A stretch of DNA of 31,662 bases, from the IMG/VR virus record IMGVR_UViG_3300020438_000152, positions 1 to 31,662 of that record. One strand, given 5' to 3'. The notes under the pieces are model-generated. The model did not search any database, was not told the DNA's origin, and worked only from the letters and a program-made list of their open reading frames with translations. Source of the DNA: a virus. This document shows, in pieces, positions 12,538 through 20,792 of this stretch. The stretch's first letter is position 1. The number at the start of each line of letters is the position of its first letter. Position numbers and translations under genes: made by a program.

Positions 12538-14118
12538 ATGTCTAATGCAATAGGTGAAACAGCAGTTGCTAGGTTTGAGCAACTACAAGGTGATCGTTCT
12601 TCTTTCTTAAGAAGAGCACAGGATGCTAGTAAATTAACTATCCCTGCATTAATACCGGAAACTACTGGTACAGCTGCAAAGATTAAAACTCCTTTCCAAG
12701 CTGTAGGAGCAAGAGGTGTTAATTCTTTAGCATCTAAATTACTTATTGCTTTACTTCCTCCTTCTACTCCTTTCTTTAAATTAAGCATTGATAGTCTTGC
12801 CTTACTAAAGGAAGGACAAGAAGGATTAGAAACAGAAATAGATAAAGGGTTAAGAGTAATTGAGTCAGCTTTGATGAATGAGATAGAAATATCGAATGAC
12901 AGAGTTGCAATGTTTGAAGCTCTCAAGCATTTAATCGTTGGTGGTAATGTTCTTCTCTATCTAACTGACAATGGATTAAAGGTTTATCACCTTAATAGAT
13001 ATGTCTGTAAGCGTGATGATGTAGGAAATATTATAGAAATTATTACCAAAGAAACTGTTCATCCTCAAGCTTTACCACCTGACTTCTTGGAAATGATCAA
13101 GAAGAAAGATAACTATGATGCAGCAGATTTTGATGAAGACTTAGATATATACACACACATCAAAAGATATGGTGATGATTTCAACTGGCATCAGGAATGC
13201 AAAGGAGAAAAGATTCCTGGTACTGACGGTAACTCTAAGATTGATACTTCACCTTGGATCTGTTTGAGATGGGTAAGGATTGATGGTGAAGATTATGGAA
13301 GGGGTTATGTTGAAGAGTATCAAGGAGATTTAATTAGTCTTGAGTCTTTAATGCAAAGTGTCATTGAAGGTGCAGCTGCTAGTGCTAAGTGTGTTTTCCT
13401 TGTTAATCCTAATGGTGTAACTAGAGCACAAACATTAGCCAAAGCTCCTAACGGTGCTATTCGTGAAGGTTCTGCACAAGATATTTCTACTCTTCAAGTT
13501 AATAAAGGTGGAGATTTCCAAGTGGCTTTCTCTGCTATTCAGCGTATTGAATCAAGACTTGAATATGCCTTCCTTATGTCTAGGTCAATTCAAAGAGATG
13601 CAGAAAGAGTGACCGCTGCTGAAGTGTCAATAATGGCAAATGAATTAGAAAATAGTCTCGGAGGAATCTATTCAATACTGACTCAAGAGTTTCAGCTTCC
13701 TTATTTAAAGAGAAGGATGCACATGTTAGTCAGATCAGGTAAAGCTCCTAAACTTCCAGAGAAGATTGTTCAACCTAAGATTGTTACTGGTCTACAAGGA
13801 TTAGGTAGAGGTAATGATAGAGCTAAGTTAATTGAATTTATTGGTACTGTTTCTCAAGCATTAGGACCAGATGTTATGAGGATGTATATGAATGTAGATG
13901 AAGCAGTTAAGAGATTAGCTAACAGCATTGGAATAGATACAGCCAACCTTGTTAAGACTCAAGAACAGATACAGCAAGAAATGCAAGCACAACAACAGCA
14001 GCAACTTATCCAACATCTTGGACCAGCTGCTTTAGGATCACCATTACTTGATCCACAAAAAAACGCTCAAGCCGAGCAACTAACAGAGGAAACTAATGCC
14101 AACCAAGAAACAGCCTGA
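12538..14118 (+). CDS. Portal / head-tail connector protein (T7 gp8-like), 526 aa
   Basis: This protein forms the dodecameric ring at the capsid vertex through which DNA enters and leaves and onto which the tail is built. Recognition rests on T7 gp8-type features: an N-terminal YFEQL-like region (VARFEQLQGDRSSFLRRAQDASKLTIPALIP), ARGVNSLASKLLIALLPPSTPFFKL, WICLRWVRIDGEDYGRGYVEEYQGDL, MSRSIQRDAERVTAAEVSIMANELENSLGGIYSILTQEFQLP, and a Gln-rich C-terminus. Length agrees with T7 gp8 (536). It sits before the scaffold and capsid genes in the standard order. Its 3' end overlaps a small gene by 23 bases. Confidence 0.95.
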   Translation: MSNAIGETAVARFEQLQGDRSSFLRRAQDASKLTIPALIPETTGTAAKIKTPFQAVGARGVNSLASKLLIALLPPSTPFFKLSIDSLALLKEGQEGLETEIDKGLRVIESALMNEIEISNDRVAMFEALKHLIVGGNVLLYLTDNGLKVYHLNRYVCKRDDVGNIIEIITKETVHPQALPPDFLEMIKKKDNYDAADFDEDLDIYTHIKRYGDDFNWHQECKGEKIPGTDGNSKIDTSPWICLRWVRIDGEDYGRGYVEEYQGDLISLESLMQSVIEGAAASAKCVFLVNPNGVTRAQTLAKAPNGAIREGSAQDISTLQVNKGGDFQVAFSAIQRIESRLEYAFLMSRSIQRDAERVTAAEVSIMANELENSLGGIYSILTQEFQLPYLKRRMHMLVRSGKAPKLPEKIVQPKIVTGLQGLGRGNDRAKLIEFIGTVSQALGPDVMRMYMNVDEAVKRLANSIGIDTANLVKTQEQIQQEMQAQQQQQLIQHLGPAALGSPLLDPQKNAQAEQLTEETNANQETA

Positions 14119-14278
14119 ACCAAAACCTAAAGCTGAAACACCTAAAGTAGTAGTTCAACAAGAAGAACTTACTCCTGAAATCGTTGTATCTAAACCTAAC
14201 GAGCCTGAAGAAAATCCTACTCCTAAAAAAATAGGAAGTTTCAAAACTCGGAAAGGCAATACAATAACTTTTAACTAA
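14096..14278 (+). CDS. Small Pro/Lys/Glu-rich hypothetical protein, 60 aa
   Basis: The gene starts inside the portal gene's end with a GAGG Shine-Dalgarno and ends 15 bases before the scaffold start. The product is almost wholly charged and proline-rich (KKQPEPKPKAETPK, NEPEENPTPKK), so it is probably disordered, and ends GSFKTRKGNTITFN. I do not recognise a family. Position among head genes suggests a virion or assembly factor. Translation coupled to the portal gene is likely. Confidence 0.6.
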   Translation: MPTKKQPEPKPKAETPKVVVQQEELTPEIVVSKPNEPEENPTPKKIGSFKTRKGNTITFN

Positions 14279-14293
14279 CCACCCAGAGGTTTT

Positions 14294-15115
14294 ATGGCAC
14301 AAGCACAAGTCGCAACATCAGAAACTCCTCCAATGACTACGGAGGATTTAGCTAATCTTGAAAAAGATGACAATGGTCTAATCCTTGGCAAGTTTAAATC
14401 TGTTGAAGATCTTGCTAATTCTTATCAAGAACTACAAGGTAAATTAGGTCAGACAACAACAGAAGAATCTGCACCGGAAGCTTCTACGGAAGAAGAAGAA
14501 ACTAAAGCAGAAGAGACAACAGAAGAAAAATCTGACTTTGATGCTGCTGAACTTTATGGTGAAGGTTTAGCTAATGTCCTTCAAGAAGCTGGTATAGATG
14601 CACAGGATATTTCTACTAGGTTTACTGAATCTGGTGAAATCTCTGAAGATGACTACACCAAATTAGGAGAAGCAGGTTTCTCTAAAGGTGTTATTGATTC
14701 TTATCTTGCTGGTATTAAAGCTGAAGCAGCAGGTGCTGTTGAAGTAGCTGACAGTCAAATCAAAGCTATTCAAGATTCAGTAGGAGGAGCAGATCAGTAT
14801 GGAAAGATAACAGCTTGGGCTGTAGAAAATCTTCCTTCTGATCAAGTAGAAGCCTTTAATGCTTTAACTGAAACAGGTAATGCAGCTTCTATTCAACTTG
14901 CCGTTAACGGTATTCAATCTCAATACAACAATGCTATGGGTAAAGAACCTTCTCTAGTTACAGGTAAAGCTGGTCAAAGTGGACTAACTCCATATAGATC
15001 AACAGCTGAAGTAGTAACAGCTATGAAAGATGCTAGGTATGGAAAGGATGTTAACTATACAGAGAATGTTCAAAGACGATTAGCAGATTCAAATGTATTC
15101 AACGTAAAAGGATAA
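14294..15115 (+). CDS. Scaffolding protein (T7 gp9-like), 273 aa
   Basis: This internal scaffold guides assembly of capsid protein into the prohead and is released before maturation. Evidence: position between portal and capsid genes, length near T7 gp9 (307), strongly acidic composition with a Thr/Glu-rich disordered part (TTEESAPEASTEEEETKAEETTEE is typical; residues about 54-78), an ADD-like helical middle, and the motif NLEKDDNGLILGKFKSVEDLANSYQELQ seen in phage scaffolds, where a gene-specific helix leads the chain. AGAGG precedes the start. The gene is followed by a small membrane protein with an embedded terminator. Confidence 0.85.
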   Translation: MAQAQVATSETPPMTTEDLANLEKDDNGLILGKFKSVEDLANSYQELQGKLGQTTTEESAPEASTEEEETKAEETTEEKSDFDAAELYGEGLANVLQEAGIDAQDISTRFTESGEISEDDYTKLGEAGFSKGVIDSYLAGIKAEAAGAVEVADSQIKAIQDSVGGADQYGKITAWAVENLPSDQVEAFNALTETGNAASIQLAVNGIQSQYNNAMGKEPSLVTGKAGQSGLTPYRSTAEVVTAMKDARYGKDVNYTENVQRRLADSNVFNVKG

Positions 15116-15121
15116 CTGCCT

Positions 15122-15283
15122 ATGGATTTTAATGATCCTTCTTTGCAGTCCCTGCTTTGGGGGCTGCTTTTTTTATGCTCTGAAATTGTGGCTTTGTCAC
15201 CTTTAAAGAGTAATGGTTTAATTCAGTTTGTTTTAAATATCATCAAACTTATGAAAGTTAGTGGTGTTGGTAAATCTAAATAA
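15122..15283 (+). CDS. Small membrane protein, 53 aa, overlapping a terminator
   Basis: This short gene runs ATG 15122 to TAA 15283. Its product begins MDFNDPSLQSLLWGLLFLCS and continues EIVALSPLKSNGLIQFVLNI, ending KLMKVSGVGKSK. It has a hydrophobic helix (residues about 8-24), a polar turn, and a second amphipathic hydrophobic helix with a basic tail, so it may be a two-segment membrane protein. It could be a small holin-like or membrane-associated factor, but I cannot name it. Codons for QSLLWGLL (CAG, TCC, CTG, GGG) are GC-rich compared with the neighbours because the same bases form the hairpin at 15145-15174. It lies between scaffold and capsid genes. Confidence 0.55.
   Translation: MDFNDPSLQSLLWGLLFLCSEIVALSPLKSNGLIQFVLNIIKLMKVSGVGKSK
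15145..15174 (+). terminator. Rho-independent terminator inside the small ORF before the capsid gene
   Basis: GCAGTCCC (15145-15152) pairs with GGGGCTGC (15160-15167), 8 pairs with one T-G wobble, around the 7-base loop TGCTTTG, followed by seven T (15168-15174). This is a canonical intrinsic terminator layout. It would limit upstream transcription into the capsid gene, which implies a promoter between here and 15415. Confidence 0.65.
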
Positions 15284-15414
15284 CTGTTATTATTTAATTA
15301 CTTCTAGGTTCTCTAAATATTAAGTTGCCCCTTGCGAGGGATAACACCTTGAGAAAGGATTCGCTTAAGAAGTATCAAACCCCTTTTTTAATCTTCACTC
15401 TCAAGGAGTAATCC
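15284..15414 (+). promoter_or_regulatory. Capsid-gene leader with RBS-sequestering inverted repeat
   Basis: CCTTGAGA (15347-15354) is perfectly complementary to TCTCAAGG (15399-15406), which contains most of the AAGGAG Shine-Dalgarno of the capsid gene. A small CCCT/AGGG hairpin lies at about 15329-15340. The region must supply a promoter if the upstream terminator works; T7 has its strong phi10 promoter here. I cannot identify the phage promoter consensus, so only its presence is inferred. Confidence 0.45.
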
Positions 15415-16419
15415 ATGTCTAACGCAACAGCGTCAAGGCTGGGTCTGGTTAACAATAGTGGAACTAGCTACGAAGCTTTATTTCTTAAAGTTTTTAGTGG
15501 TGAAGTGCTAACTGCTTTCTCTGAAAACAATGTTTTTGGTGAAGCATTACATACCGTAAGAACTATTTCTTCTGGTAAGTCAGCACAATTTCCCGTAACC
15601 GGAACAGCATCAGCGGCCTATCACACGCCTGGCAACTTACTGACAGGTGGTGCAATTCTTCACAATGAAAAAATTATCAACATTGATGATTTGCTCATTA
15701 GTCAAAGTTTTGTGGCGAACATCGATGAGTTAATGAATCATTACGATGTTAGAGCGATTTATGCCTCTGAATTAGGTAAAGCTCTCGCAAAAAGATTTGA
15801 TCAGAACGTAGCTAAAACAATAGCTAACGCTTCTAGAGGATCTACTACTCTTACTGGTGGTTCTGGTGGTACTGTTCTAACTCTTGCTGACGGTAATACT
15901 GCATCTGCAGGAGTTACTGGTGATGAGTTAGCAGCAGCTATCTATGACATTGCTCAAGCATTTGATGAGCGTGACATACCCAAGACAGATAGATACGTAG
16001 TTCTTCCTCCAGCGGAATACTACAAGCTACCTGAATCAGCTACTAGAACTATTAGTACTGACTTCAACCCAGGTGGTAACGGATCTTTTGCTTCAGGAAA
16101 TGTTCAGCAGATTGCAGGTATGCCTGTGATTATGTCGAACAATGTTCCTCAAACAAACAAGGCTCCTGGTAACACAGCTAACACCAACGAATTAGGTGGT
16201 TCTAATAACACCTATGCTGGTGATGACAGCAAGACTATCGGTCTTGTCTTCCATAAATCAGCTGTTGGTACAGTTAAGCTCCTTGACCTACAAACAGAGA
16301 TGTCTGGAAATGACTACTCAGTTATGTACCAAGGAACATTGATGGTGGCGAAATACGCTCTAGGCCACGGAATCCTCCGTCCTGAAGCTGCTGCTACTAT
16401 CAAGCTTTCTGCTTCATAA
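15415..16419 (+). CDS. Major capsid protein (T7 gp10-like), 334 aa
   Basis: This is the HK97-fold subunit of the icosahedral head. Recognition: position after the scaffold, length close to T7 gp10A (345), and typical gp10 segments such as LFLKVFSGEVLTAFSENNVF, RTISSGKSAQFPVTGTASA, YHTPGN, IDDLLISQSFVANIDELMNHYDVRAIYASELGKALAKRFDQN, RYVVLPPAEYYKL and GTLMVAKYALGHGILRPEAA. The start has a strong AAGGAG. The gene is bracketed by a terminator hairpin on each side, so it may be expressed as its own unit. There is no sign of a frameshifted longer form. Confidence 0.96.
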   Translation: MSNATASRLGLVNNSGTSYEALFLKVFSGEVLTAFSENNVFGEALHTVRTISSGKSAQFPVTGTASAAYHTPGNLLTGGAILHNEKIINIDDLLISQSFVANIDELMNHYDVRAIYASELGKALAKRFDQNVAKTIANASRGSTTLTGGSGGTVLTLADGNTASAGVTGDELAAAIYDIAQAFDERDIPKTDRYVVLPPAEYYKLPESATRTISTDFNPGGNGSFASGNVQQIAGMPVIMSNNVPQTNKAPGNTANTNELGGSNNTYAGDDSKTIGLVFHKSAVGTVKLLDLQTEMSGNDYSVMYQGTLMVAKYALGHGILRPEAAATIKLSAS

Positions 16420-16429
16420 ACCATTAACT

Positions 16430-16467
16430 GAAGGGTACTCATATAATGTGGGTACTCTTCTTTTTTT
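16430..16467 (+). terminator. Rho-independent terminator after the capsid gene
   Basis: The arms 16430-16440 (GAAGGGTACTC) and 16450-16460 (GGGTACTCTTC) form 11 pairs including two G-T wobbles around a 9-base loop, followed by seven T. It matches the position of T-phi downstream of T7 gene 10, which lets capsid mRNA be made in excess over the tail genes. Confidence 0.85.
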
Positions 16468-16472
16468 CTGTT

Positions 16473-16523
16473 ATGGCTTACGGTAAGAAAAAAGTAAAAA
16501 CAAAAGGCACTAAGAAAAAATGA
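16473..16523 (+). CDS. Tiny basic ORF overlapping the tail tube A start, 16 aa
   Basis: ATG 16473 opens the peptide MAYGKKKVKTKGTKKK, with 9 Lys out of 16 residues. Its TGA (16521-16523) overlaps the ATG of the tail tube A gene at 16520 as ATGA. It may be a real very small basic protein or a leader that couples ribosomes into the tail gene after the terminator. I see no Shine-Dalgarno beyond the T-rich terminator tail. Confidence is low because of length. Confidence 0.35.
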   Translation: MAYGKKKVKTKGTKKK

Positions 16524-17122
16524 CAGCAACAACAGAACTAGAAGCAGTTAACATCATGCTTGCTGCTATTGGTGAAGCTCCTATCAATAGCCTGACAGGT
16601 ACAGTTCCTGTTGATGTGCGTTTAGCACAAAGCACTTTGAATGAAGTTAATAAAGAAGTTCAATCAGAAGGATGGTCTTTTAATACAGAGATTAATGTTG
16701 AACTAACTAGAGATGGAGATGATCAAGTTGCATTAGCTTCTAACGTTTTAAGAGTTGATCCTAATGTTTATGACCATGCAGATATTGATGCTATTCAGAT
16801 TGGTCTAAAACTCTATGACAGAAAAAATCATAGATACACCTTTACTGAAAATTTAAAATGTACGGTTGTTTATTTTAGAACTTTTGAAGATATACCTGAA
16901 CCAGCCAAAAGATATATCAATATAAAAGCTGCAAGAACTTTTGTTGATAGGCTTGTAGGTGATGAAGGATTAAGAACCTTTACACAACAAGATGAAATAA
17001 GAGCAAGATCAATCTTAATGGAAACTGATTTAAGTAATGCAGACCATAATCTATTAAGAGGTGATCCAGCTTTAACTGATGTCTTTAGTACTTACTCTCC
17101 TTCTAATGTATTAATTAGGTAA
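16520..17122 (+). CDS. Tail tubular protein A (T7 gp11-like), 200 aa
   Basis: This protein forms the ring joining the portal to the nozzle of the short tail. Features: an N-terminal segment typical of the family (LEAVNIMLAAIGEAPINSL, then LAQSTLNEVNKEVQSEGWSFNTEIN), TVVYFRTFEDIPEPAKRYINIKAARTFVDRLVG, and a C-terminus NADHNLLRGDPA. Length matches T7 gp11 (196). The gene follows the capsid terminator and lies 2 bases before the gp12-like gene, as in T7. Confidence 0.95.
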   Translation: MTATTELEAVNIMLAAIGEAPINSLTGTVPVDVRLAQSTLNEVNKEVQSEGWSFNTEINVELTRDGDDQVALASNVLRVDPNVYDHADIDAIQIGLKLYDRKNHRYTFTENLKCTVVYFRTFEDIPEPAKRYINIKAARTFVDRLVGDEGLRTFTQQDEIRARSILMETDLSNADHNLLRGDPALTDVFSTYSPSNVLIR

Positions 17123-17124
17123 TT

Positions 17125-19632
17125 ATGGGTGTTATCTCAAGAGCTATTCCTACTCTTCTAAGAGGGGTATCACAAGCTGCTGATTCAACTAAACAATCAG
17201 ATCATGCAGATATACAAGATAATGCTAATAGTTCACCAGTACAGGGATTAACAAAGAGAAGTGGCAGTCAGTACATTGCTACTTTAAGTGCTTCAGAATT
17301 AAGCAACGTCCATGTCCATACGATTAATAGAGATACCAATGAAAGGTATCAGTTAATTTTAGGTGATGAAAGTATTAGTGTTTATGGCTTAGATGGGACA
17401 GCATATACAACAGCTAATAATAAAATTGCTATTCCTGATGGAGTTACTTATTTAGATACCAGTAGTCCTAGAACAGACTTTAAAACAGTAACGATTGCTG
17501 ACTATACCTTTATTGTTAATACCAGCAAGATAGTTGCAATGAACGCTGCTGTTAGCCAAGGAAGTGGTACAGCAGCAATTGTATTTATTAATCAAGTTAC
17601 TGCTGATACTGACTATACAGTTACAGTTAACAGCACTACTGCTACCTATAACACTGGAACAAGCAACCTTAAAACAACGCTAATAGCAGAAAAACTAAAA
17701 GATAAATTATTAGGTCAAAATAGTGAAAGTCCTACTAGTGGTTCTGCTTTAAGTGGTTTTACTATTACGCAGAATGGACCTGTTTTATATATTAAAAAAA
17801 ATGATGATTCTGATTTCACCATTGATACTAATGATTCTCAAGGTAATTCACAAATAACATTAGTTAAAGATTCTGTTCAGACCTTTACTGATCTACCTAC
17901 AGTTTCTCCTAATAATTATGTAGTAGAGGTAAAAGGAGATGAGACTACTAACTTCGATAATTACTATGTGAAATTTGTTACGAATAATGGAGGAACTTTT
18001 GAAGAAGGTCAGTGGGAAGAAACATTAAAGCCAGGTATTACTTATAAGATAGATGAAGCAACTATGCCTCATGTCTTAATTAGAAAGGCAGATGGTGATT
18101 TTATTTTTGCAAAAGCAGATGGTGGTAGTTATACAGCAAGTGGAACAACTTATTATCTGCCTACATGGAAAGATAGAACAGTAGGAGATTTAGATACTGC
18201 ACCATCTCCATCTTTTGTAGGATCAAAGATTAATAACGTTATATTTTTTAGAAACAGATTAGGCTTTCTAGCTGATGATAATGTCATTTTATCTAGGGTG
18301 TCTGAGTTCTTTAACTTCTTTCCAGAGACAGTAACCACTGTTATAGATAGTGATCCTATTGATGTTGCAGCTTCTCATACAAAGGTAGCTATTTTAAAAC
18401 ATGCAGTAACAATGGGAGAACAATTAATATTATTTAGTGATCAAACACAGTTTGTATTAAGTAGTTCATCAGATACATTAACTCCTAAGTCAGCTAACGT
18501 AATTGTTGCAACAGAATTTGAAAGCAGTACAGCCGCTGCACCTGTAGGTTCTGGTAGGTCTATTTATTACTTAACTAAGAAAGGTTCTTTTGCTGGTGTA
18601 AGAGAATACATCACACAGGAAGATGTAGCTATTAAAGATGCTAGTGATATAACTATTCATGTTCCTCGTTATATACCATCTAATATTTTTAAATTAGCAG
18701 TATCTACAAGTGAAGACATTCTAGTGTTACTAGGGTCTGATAACCAGAATAGATTATATATTAACCGTTGGTTGTACGGAGAAAACTTTGCTAAGGTTCT
18801 AAATTCTTGGTCTTCTTTTACATTTAATTCTAATAAAAAAATACTTGGTGCAAGCTTTATTGAAACTGATTTATATTTAATTGTTGCTACAGCTACAGGA
18901 ACATATTTAGAAAAACTTCCTTTTGAACCTAACTTTAAAGAAACTAATACAGAGTTTGAATATCATTTAGATCATAAAGTTACAGAAGCAACTAGCGGTG
19001 TATCTGTTGCTTATTCTAGTGGATCAAATACAACAACTTGGACATTGCCTTATAAGACATACACAACAATGTCTGTTATTGGTAGATACTTAGCTTCTAA
19101 CGAAACAAGTACTTTTGTAGCTACAGGTAACAGTAGTGCTACTGCTTTAAAACCTGGTCAAGTTATCACTACAACCACCACAAATACTAATGGTTCTTCT
19201 GCAACTATTACAGCAACAGGAGACTACAGATTATCTAAAGTCATTATTGGTGAACCATTTGAAATGCACTATAGATTTAGTCAGCAGCGTTTAACTGATG
19301 CTTCTTCTGGTAGATCTACTGGTACAGAAATGGTTAGTGGCAGATTACAAATGCACCATTACTACATTAAATATGAAGACACAGGATTCTTTAAAGTAGA
19401 AGTCACTCCAGAAAATAGAGACACAAGTACCTATAACTTTACCGGTCAATTATTAGGTGCAGCTTCTTCTACTATTGGTCAGATTAATTTAGAAACAGGT
19501 ACGTTTAGAGTTCCTATTATGAGTAGGGCTGACAGAGTAAATGTGGATGTCAAAAATAATACATTCCTTCCAACACAACTTTCTTCTGCTGAATATGAAG
19601 CTAGATTCCATATGAGATCCAGAAGAGTTTAA
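17125..19632 (+). CDS. Tail tubular protein B / nozzle (T7 gp12-like), 835 aa
   Basis: This protein forms the tail nozzle through which DNA leaves and carries fibre attachment surfaces. The start GVISRAIPTLLRGVSQAADSTK and PVQGLTKRSGSQYI are characteristic of gp12-type proteins, as are VGSKINNVIFFRNRLGFLADDNVILSRV, FPETVTTVIDSDPIDVAASH, LFSDQTQFVLSSS and the C-terminal beta-rich region ending EARFHMRSRRV. Length is close to T7 gp12 (794). Its stop overlaps the next start (TAATG). Confidence 0.95.
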   Translation: MGVISRAIPTLLRGVSQAADSTKQSDHADIQDNANSSPVQGLTKRSGSQYIATLSASELSNVHVHTINRDTNERYQLILGDESISVYGLDGTAYTTANNKIAIPDGVTYLDTSSPRTDFKTVTIADYTFIVNTSKIVAMNAAVSQGSGTAAIVFINQVTADTDYTVTVNSTTATYNTGTSNLKTTLIAEKLKDKLLGQNSESPTSGSALSGFTITQNGPVLYIKKNDDSDFTIDTNDSQGNSQITLVKDSVQTFTDLPTVSPNNYVVEVKGDETTNFDNYYVKFVTNNGGTFEEGQWEETLKPGITYKIDEATMPHVLIRKADGDFIFAKADGGSYTASGTTYYLPTWKDRTVGDLDTAPSPSFVGSKINNVIFFRNRLGFLADDNVILSRVSEFFNFFPETVTTVIDSDPIDVAASHTKVAILKHAVTMGEQLILFSDQTQFVLSSSSDTLTPKSANVIVATEFESSTAAAPVGSGRSIYYLTKKGSFAGVREYITQEDVAIKDASDITIHVPRYIPSNIFKLAVSTSEDILVLLGSDNQNRLYINRWLYGENFAKVLNSWSSFTFNSNKKILGASFIETDLYLIVATATGTYLEKLPFEPNFKETNTEFEYHLDHKVTEATSGVSVAYSSGSNTTTWTLPYKTYTTMSVIGRYLASNETSTFVATGNSSATALKPGQVITTTTTNTNGSSATITATGDYRLSKVIIGEPFEMHYRFSQQRLTDASSGRSTGTEMVSGRLQMHHYYIKYEDTGFFKVEVTPENRDTSTYNFTGQLLGAASSTIGQINLETGTFRVPIMSRADRVNVDVKNNTFLPTQLSSAEYEARFHMRSRRV

Positions 19633-20084
19633 TGGGGCATCTAAGGAAATCTACCGTTACTGATTTGAATTATGTCATCGACCATTTAAGAGTTTTAGAT
19701 AAAGTTGAAGCTTATTATCAAACAGGAGAACAGCCGGAAGAAGCTGTTAGAAGAACGTATTTATCATCTAAAAAAGTACTAACAATAGCTGGTGATGATG
19801 ATCAACCAATGGGTCTTTGTGGGGTTATTGTTAACGGAGCTATATGGATGGTTTCTACTGAAGAATTATTTAGTAAGAAGAAATATAAAATTCAATTAAT
19901 AAGAGAAGGAAGAAAGTGGATAGATAATCTTTTGCAAAAGGAGAATGTCTTATATAATTGCGTATATGCAGAGAACTTGTCTGCAATTAAGTGGTTAAAG
20001 ACACTTGGCTTTACCTTCGTTAAGCTCATTCCTGAATACGGTCATATGAAGAAACCCTTTTTTGAATTTGTGAGGATTGCTTAA
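19632..20084 (+). CDS. gp13-like internal virion / assembly protein with GNAT-like fold, 150 aa
   Basis: The protein has the same position and size as T7 gp13 (138 residues), which is needed for correct virion assembly. The sequence also shows acetyltransferase-like (GNAT) features: GDDDQPMGLCGVI as a beta-strand pair, and the C-terminal VYAENLSAIKWLKTLGFTFV, which matches the N-x-x-A-I-x-W-x-x-x-L-G-F pattern of GNAT enzymes. The acetyl-CoA pyrophosphate-binding loop (Q/RxxGxG/A) is not clearly present (the corresponding part reads KKKYKIQLIREGRKW), so an enzymatic role is doubtful. It overlaps the gp12-like gene by one base and abuts the gp14-like gene. Confidence 0.75.
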   Translation: MGHLRKSTVTDLNYVIDHLRVLDKVEAYYQTGEQPEEAVRRTYLSSKKVLTIAGDDDQPMGLCGVIVNGAIWMVSTEELFSKKKYKIQLIREGRKWIDNLLQKENVLYNCVYAENLSAIKWLKTLGFTFVKLIPEYGHMKKPFFEFVRIA

Positions 20085-20792
20085 ATGTGCGTTTTTGCTG
20101 CTCCTGCTGCTGCTGCTGCTCTTAGTGCAGGAACGGCTGCTGCTGCAATACCAGCATCTGTAGCATTTAGTTCTGCTGGAGCTGCTGCTGGTGCATCTCT
20201 TGCGGCATCTATTGGCGCAACTACAGCTGCTACTAGTGCAGGATTTCTTGGATTAGGTACAGCAGTAAGTAAACAGTTTGCAATGCAATTAGGACTATCA
20301 GCACTTACTGGTGGTCTCCAATATATGCAAGGTCAACAGATGATTGCTTATCAACATGAGGCTGCATATAAAGCTGCTGAAGCTGCTAACCAAGCTTATG
20401 TAGATCAGACTGAAGCGTTAAACTCAAGACTAAGAGAAGAAAAACAAGCAGCAGAACAACAGAAATTCAAAGTTAGACAAAAAGTTCTTCAAGCTAAAGG
20501 AGCTATCAGAGCAACAGAAAGAGCAGGTTTAACGATTGATTTATTATTAGGTGATGCAGAAAGAGAAGCAGGTAATTGGACTAATTCTTTAAATCAGACT
20601 CTGCAATCAGCTGACAATCAATACAGAAGGAACTTAAAAGGATTAGAAGCACAAAGAGAAGGAAGAACGAATGCAGCAATAGACATGGCAAATACTGCTT
20701 CTGCTCAAGCTCCTTCTTTATTAGGAACTATCGCTAACGTTGCTAATACTGGTCTTACTAATTACATCAACTACAGTGCTTTAGCAATCTAA
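20085..20792 (+). CDS. Internal virion protein B (T7 gp14-like), 235 aa
   Basis: T7 gp14 is an ejected core protein that forms a pore in the outer membrane. This product has the expected position and length (T7 gp14 is 196). The N-terminal 70 residues are very rich in Ala, Gly and Ser with hydrophobic stretches (FAAPAAAAALSAGTAAAAIP, LAASIGATTAATSAGFLGLG), suited to membrane insertion. A long charged coiled-coil region follows (HEAAYKAAEAANQAYVDQTE to KFKVRQKVLQAKGAI), then RATERAGLTIDLLLGDAEREAGNW. The gene overlaps the next start by one base. Confidence 0.85.
   Translation: MCVFAAPAAAAALSAGTAAAAIPASVAFSSAGAAAGASLAASIGATTAATSAGFLGLGTAVSKQFAMQLGLSALTGGLQYMQGQQMIAYQHEAAYKAAEAANQAYVDQTEALNSRLREEKQAAEQQKFKVRQKVLQAKGAIRATERAGLTIDLLLGDAEREAGNWTNSLNQTLQSADNQYRRNLKGLEAQREGRTNAAIDMANTASAQAPSLLGTIANVANTGLTNYINYSALAI

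Noticed and set aside
15284-15330. Shared element (GTTATT ... CTTCTAGGT) with the left end near 2107-2127 as a phage promoter
   Set aside because: The spacing differs and CTTCTAGGT-like strings also occur inside coding sequence (for example near 26478), so chance in AT-rich DNA is likely.
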